From positions 1 through 7,223 of the forward strand of contig JAHECJ010000099.1 in NCBI GenBank assembly GCA_024641805.1: DNA of 7,223 nucleotides, written 5' to 3'. This DNA comes from Desulfococcus sp. (GTDB taxonomy: Bacteria > Desulfobacterota > Desulfobacteria > Desulfobacterales > Desulfosalsimonadaceae). The notes below the pieces were generated by a model. That model worked only from the letters and a program-made list of their open reading frames with translations. It searched no databases and was not told where the DNA came from. Shown one piece after another: positions 4,539 to 7,223 of this stretch. The position numbers and the translations under genes are program-made. Position 1 is the stretch's first letter. Each line of letters opens with the position of its first letter.

Positions 4539-7223
4539 CTCTTTTTCCTCAATAAGGGTTACATCTAAACCTAAACTCTGTAACTCTTTAGTGAGTACCC
4601 GGAAAGATTCCGGTAGTCCGGGTTCAAATACATTCTGGCCTTTGACAATTTTTTCATACATTCGTGTTCTTCCGGCCATGTCATCTGACTTAACCGTCAG
4701 AAATTCCTGAAGTGTATGAGCTGCGCCATATGCTTCCATGGCCCAGACTTCCATTTCACCCAGACGCTGGCCGCCGAATTGCGCCTTACCGCCCAGCGGC
4801 TGCTGGGTAACAAGTGAATAGGGACCGATGGATCGCGCATGCAGTTTGTCATCCACCAAATGATGAAGTTTAAGCATGTACATGGTTCCAACCGTCACTT
4901 TCCCGTCGAATGGTTCGCCGGTGCGACCGTCAAACAACGTCACCTGCCCTGTCGGGCTCAATCCAGCTTCCACAAGAAAAGACTTGATTTCCTCCTCTTT
5001 TGCCCCGTCAAAAACAGGGGTGTTCATATGAACCCCGTCTTTATATTCATGGGCAAATTTAACCAGCGCATCCTCGGGCATTTTGTCGATCATTGATTTA
5101 TTCGCAGGTTCGGAAAATATCGCTTTAAATTTCTTTTTTAATTCCTTGATTTTTTCAGCTTCCAGGAGATCATTGATCTGGTTGCCAAGTCCTTTTGCCG
5201 CCATCCCCAGATGAATTTCCAGAATCTGCCCGACATTCATTCGGGACGGGACGCCAAGAGGATTTAAAACCATATCCACCGGTCGTCCGTCTGTAAAATA
5301 CGGTAAATCCTCTTCCGGAAGGATCCGCGATACAACGCCTTTATTACCATGGCGACCGGCCATTTTATCACCTACTGACAAAGTCCGCTTCATTGCCATG
5401 TAGATTTTGATCATTTTAATGACGCCCGGCGGCAGGTCATCGCCTCGCTCATAACTGCTGGCCTGGTTTTCAAAAGCCTTCCGCGTCAAATCCGATTTCT
5501 CTTTATATAATGATATTACCTCATGCAGCTCTTCGTTTGCTTTTTCGTCTTTTAATTCTATCGTTTCCAGCTTGGAAATAGATATTTTTTCAAGACGTTT
5601 ATGATCTATTTTGGTGTTTTTCGGGATCAACACTTTCTTTCCGTCAATCAGATCCGCAACACACTGCTGCCCGGTAATCAGTGAAACGATTTTGTTCCAT
5701 GCCATCTCTCTGATGATGGCCAGTTTGTCATCCCGGTCTTTCTCCAAAAGAGCAATTTCCTGGTCTTCAATCGCCCGGGATCGCTCATCTTTATCAACGC
5801 CGCGCCGCGAAAACACCTTGGCATCAATAACAATACCGCTGCCGCCAGGCGGCACCCGCAAAGAGGTATCCTTGACTTCACCGGCTTTTTCACCGAAAAT
5901 CGCTCGCAACAATTTTTCTTCCGGCGATAACTGGGTTTCACCCTTCGGCGTAACCTTCCCCACCAGAATGTCCCCAGGACCGACTTCCGCTCCCAAACGG
6001 ATGATTCCGCATTCATCCAGATCTTTTAGCGCTTCTTCTCCCACATTGGGGATGTCCCGGGTGATTTCTTCTTTGCCGAGTTTGGTGTCACGGGCAAGCA
6101 CTTCAAATTCTTCAATATGAACGGATGTGAAAACATTGTCCCTCACCAGGCGCTCGCTGACCAGAATGGAGTCTTCAAAGTTATACCCGCCCCAGGGCAT
6201 AAATGCGACGGTGACGTTTTTACCCAGCGCAAGCTCTCCTTTCTCGGTGGCTGGTCCATCGGCAATCACCTCACCCGCCTTCACCTGATCCCCCTTTTTA
6301 ACGATGGGGCGATGATTGAAGCAGGTGTTCTGGTTGGACCGTATGAACTTTGACAGATTATAGATGGTGACATCTTTTTCGGCCGGATCATTGGAATATT
6401 CGTGCTGCAGGACAATACGGGACGCATCAACATCAACAATCGTACCATCCTTTCGAGCGACAACCGTAACCCCCGAGTCTCTCGCGACAACCCCCTCAAT
6501 TCCGGTTCCGACCAGGGGAGACCGGCTGTCCAAAAGGGGAACAGCCTGACGCATCATGTTTGAACCCATCAACGCGCGGTTGGCATCATCATTTTCAAGA
6601 AAAGGAATTAATGACGCTGAAGCGCTCACGAGCTGATTCGGAGAGATATCCATTAATTCGATCTGCTCGCGATTGACTCGCATGAATTCACCCGCCACCC
6701 TGGAAATAACCATGGAATTGACATATTCATTTTTTTCATCCACTGGTGCGTTGGCCTGAGCAATCGGATGTTCCTGTTCTTCAAACGCACTGAGCATCTT
6801 GATCTTTTCAGTGACCTTCGAATTTTCAACCACCCGGTAAGGTGTTTCAATAAATCCGAACTCGTTGACGCGGGCATATGTGCACAGAGAAACAATCAAT
6901 CCGATGTTCGGACCTTCAGGGGTTTCAATGGGACAAATCCGGCCGTAATGAGAGGGATGAACATCCCGGACTTCAAAACCGGCGCGGTCTCGGGTCAACC
7001 CCCCGGGTCCCAGAGCGCTGAGCCGTCTTTTATGGGTTGTTTCCGACAACGGATTGGTTTGGTCCAGGAACTGGGAAAGCTGGCTGGTACCAAAGAATTC
7101 TTTGACCACGGCGGAAACCGGCTTCGGGTTCACCAGGTCATTGGGCATCAGTGCATCCACTTCCTGCATGCTCATCCGTTCTTTGATGGCTCGCTCCATG
7201 CGAACCAGTCCGATTCGGTACTG
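4536..7223 (-). CDS. rpoB: DNA-directed RNA polymerase subunit beta (N-terminal part missing at window edge)
   Basis: C-terminal two thirds of the beta subunit: 895 codons are visible, ending in TAA at 4536. The frame stays open to the right edge, where codons for QYRIGLVR precede MERAIKER. By alignment the first visible residue matches about E. coli residue 463, so roughly 460 codons lie outside and the ATG at 7199 is internal. Visible blocks in order: rifampicin-pocket region (7011-7091); ETPEGPNIGLI; GYNFEDSILVSER; GETQLSPEEKLLRAIFGEKA; lineage insertion SI2 (about 5445-5798); GDKMAGRHGNKG, with lysines equivalent to E. coli K1065 (codon 5364-5366) and K1073 (5340-5342), which contact the RNA 3' end and incoming nucleotide; and the C-terminal clamp segment with QQPLGGKAQFGGQRLGEMEV. 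The visible part is about 15 residues longer than in E. coli, mostly in SI2. No frameshift or premature stop is seen. It is co-transcribed with rpoC. Confidence 0.99.
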   Translation of the reverse strand, partial: QYRIGLVRMERAIKERMSMQEVDALMPNDLVNPKPVSAVVKEFFGTSQLSQFLDQTNPLSETTHKRRLSALGPGGLTRDRAGFEVRDVHPSHYGRICPIETPEGPNIGLIVSLCTYARVNEFGFIETPYRVVENSKVTEKIKMLSAFEEQEHPIAQANAPVDEKNEYVNSMVISRVAGEFMRVNREQIELMDISPNQLVSASASLIPFLENDDANRALMGSNMMRQAVPLLDSRSPLVGTGIEGVVARDSGVTVVARKDGTIVDVDASRIVLQHEYSNDPAEKDVTIYNLSKFIRSNQNTCFNHRPIVKKGDQVKAGEVIADGPATEKGELALGKNVTVAFMPWGGYNFEDSILVSERLVRDNVFTSVHIEEFEVLARDTKLGKEEITRDIPNVGEEALKDLDECGIIRLGAEVGPGDILVGKVTPKGETQLSPEEKLLRAIFGEKAGEVKDTSLRVPPGGSGIVIDAKVFSRRGVDKDERSRAIEDQEIALLEKDRDDKLAIIREMAWNKIVSLITGQQCVADLIDGKKVLIPKNTKIDHKRLEKISISKLETIELKDEKANEELHEVISLYKEKSDLTRKAFENQASSYERGDDLPPGVIKMIKIYMAMKRTLSVGDKMAGRHGNKGVVSRILPEEDLPYFTDGRPVDMVLNPLGVPSRMNVGQILEIHLGMAAKGLGNQINDLLEAEKIKELKKKFKAIFSEPANKSMIDKMPEDALVKFAHEYKDGVHMNTPVFDGAKEEEIKSFLVEAGLSPTGQVTLFDGRTGEPFDGKVTVGTMYMLKLHHLVDDKLHARSIGPYSLVTQQPLGGKAQFGGQRLGEMEVWAMEAYGAAHTLQEFLTVKSDDMAGRTRMYEKIVKGQNVFEPGLPESFRVLTKELQSLGLDVTLIEEKE
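5445..5798 (-). other. SI2 lineage insertion in beta
   Basis: A charged, helix-rich stretch (about 118 residues) lies between the VFSRRGVDK segment and GDDLPPGVIK. It corresponds to E. coli SI2 (about residues 938-1040) but diverges strongly in sequence and is about 17 residues longer. It contains Lys/Glu-rich runs likely to form coiled coils, plus a short segment (DLIDGKKVLIPKNTK). This insertion is dispensable in E. coli. Boundaries are approximate. Confidence 0.75.
7011..7091 (-). other. Rifampicin-pocket region (cluster I) of beta, wild-type pattern
   Basis: Codons matching E. coli beta residues 507-533, starting GTSQLSQFLDQ and ending HKRRLSAL. The residues most often changed in resistant strains are the sensitive-type ones: Q513, D516, H526, R529, S531 and L533 (E. 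coli numbers). Differences from E. coli are conservative or at positions not usually tied to resistance (S508T, M515L, N518T, I524T, I530L). The sequence predicts rifampicin binding; cell-level susceptibility cannot be inferred. Confidence 0.9.

Noticed and set aside
5611..6120. Plus-strand open frame of about 169 codons opposite rpoB
   Set aside because: It lies entirely antisense to a strongly conserved part of beta, is Ser/Phe/Pro-rich as expected for a reverse-strand shadow, and resembles no family I know.
7197..7199. ATG as the start of rpoB
   Set aside because: The frame stays open through conserved upstream residues (IGLVR) to the edge, and the alignment places this Met at about residue 471 of the full protein.

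Overview
The window holds two neighbouring genes of the core transcription machinery, both on the minus strand and read from the right edge towards the left. rpoB (RNA polymerase beta subunit) occupies 4536 to the right edge and lacks about 460 N-terminal codons. rpoC (beta-prime subunit) is complete at 110-4525. About 109 bases downstream of rpoC remain before the left edge. The visible sequence is almost entirely coding.

Organism: a Gram-negative, proteobacteria-type RNA polymerase is indicated by the lineage insertions SI2 in beta and SI3 inside the beta-prime trigger loop, and by the rpoB-rpoC order. The wording of the conserved blocks looks most like the former Deltaproteobacteria (Desulfobacterota, perhaps Desulfobacterales). 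This is a judgement from memory, not a search.

rpoB and rpoC are separated by 10 bases, with the rpoB stop codon running directly into the rpoC Shine-Dalgarno sequence, so they are almost certainly one transcript with coupled translation. The best rpoC start is a TTG at 4525, which puts the zinc cysteines and catalytic aspartates at exactly the E. coli residue numbers.

The notable observation is an in-frame insertion of about 99 residues in the pore domain of beta-prime (2510-2806) that reads as a complete parvulin (PpiC-type peptidyl-prolyl isomerase) domain. It lies shortly before the secondary-channel rim helices, where Gre and DksA factors act. It keeps the two characteristic histidines and the hydrophobic pocket positions, but has alanine where active parvulins have Cys or Asp. 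The polymerase catalytic residues are all intact, so this looks like a functional polymerase carrying an extra fused domain. I cannot tell from the sequence alone whether it has been described before.
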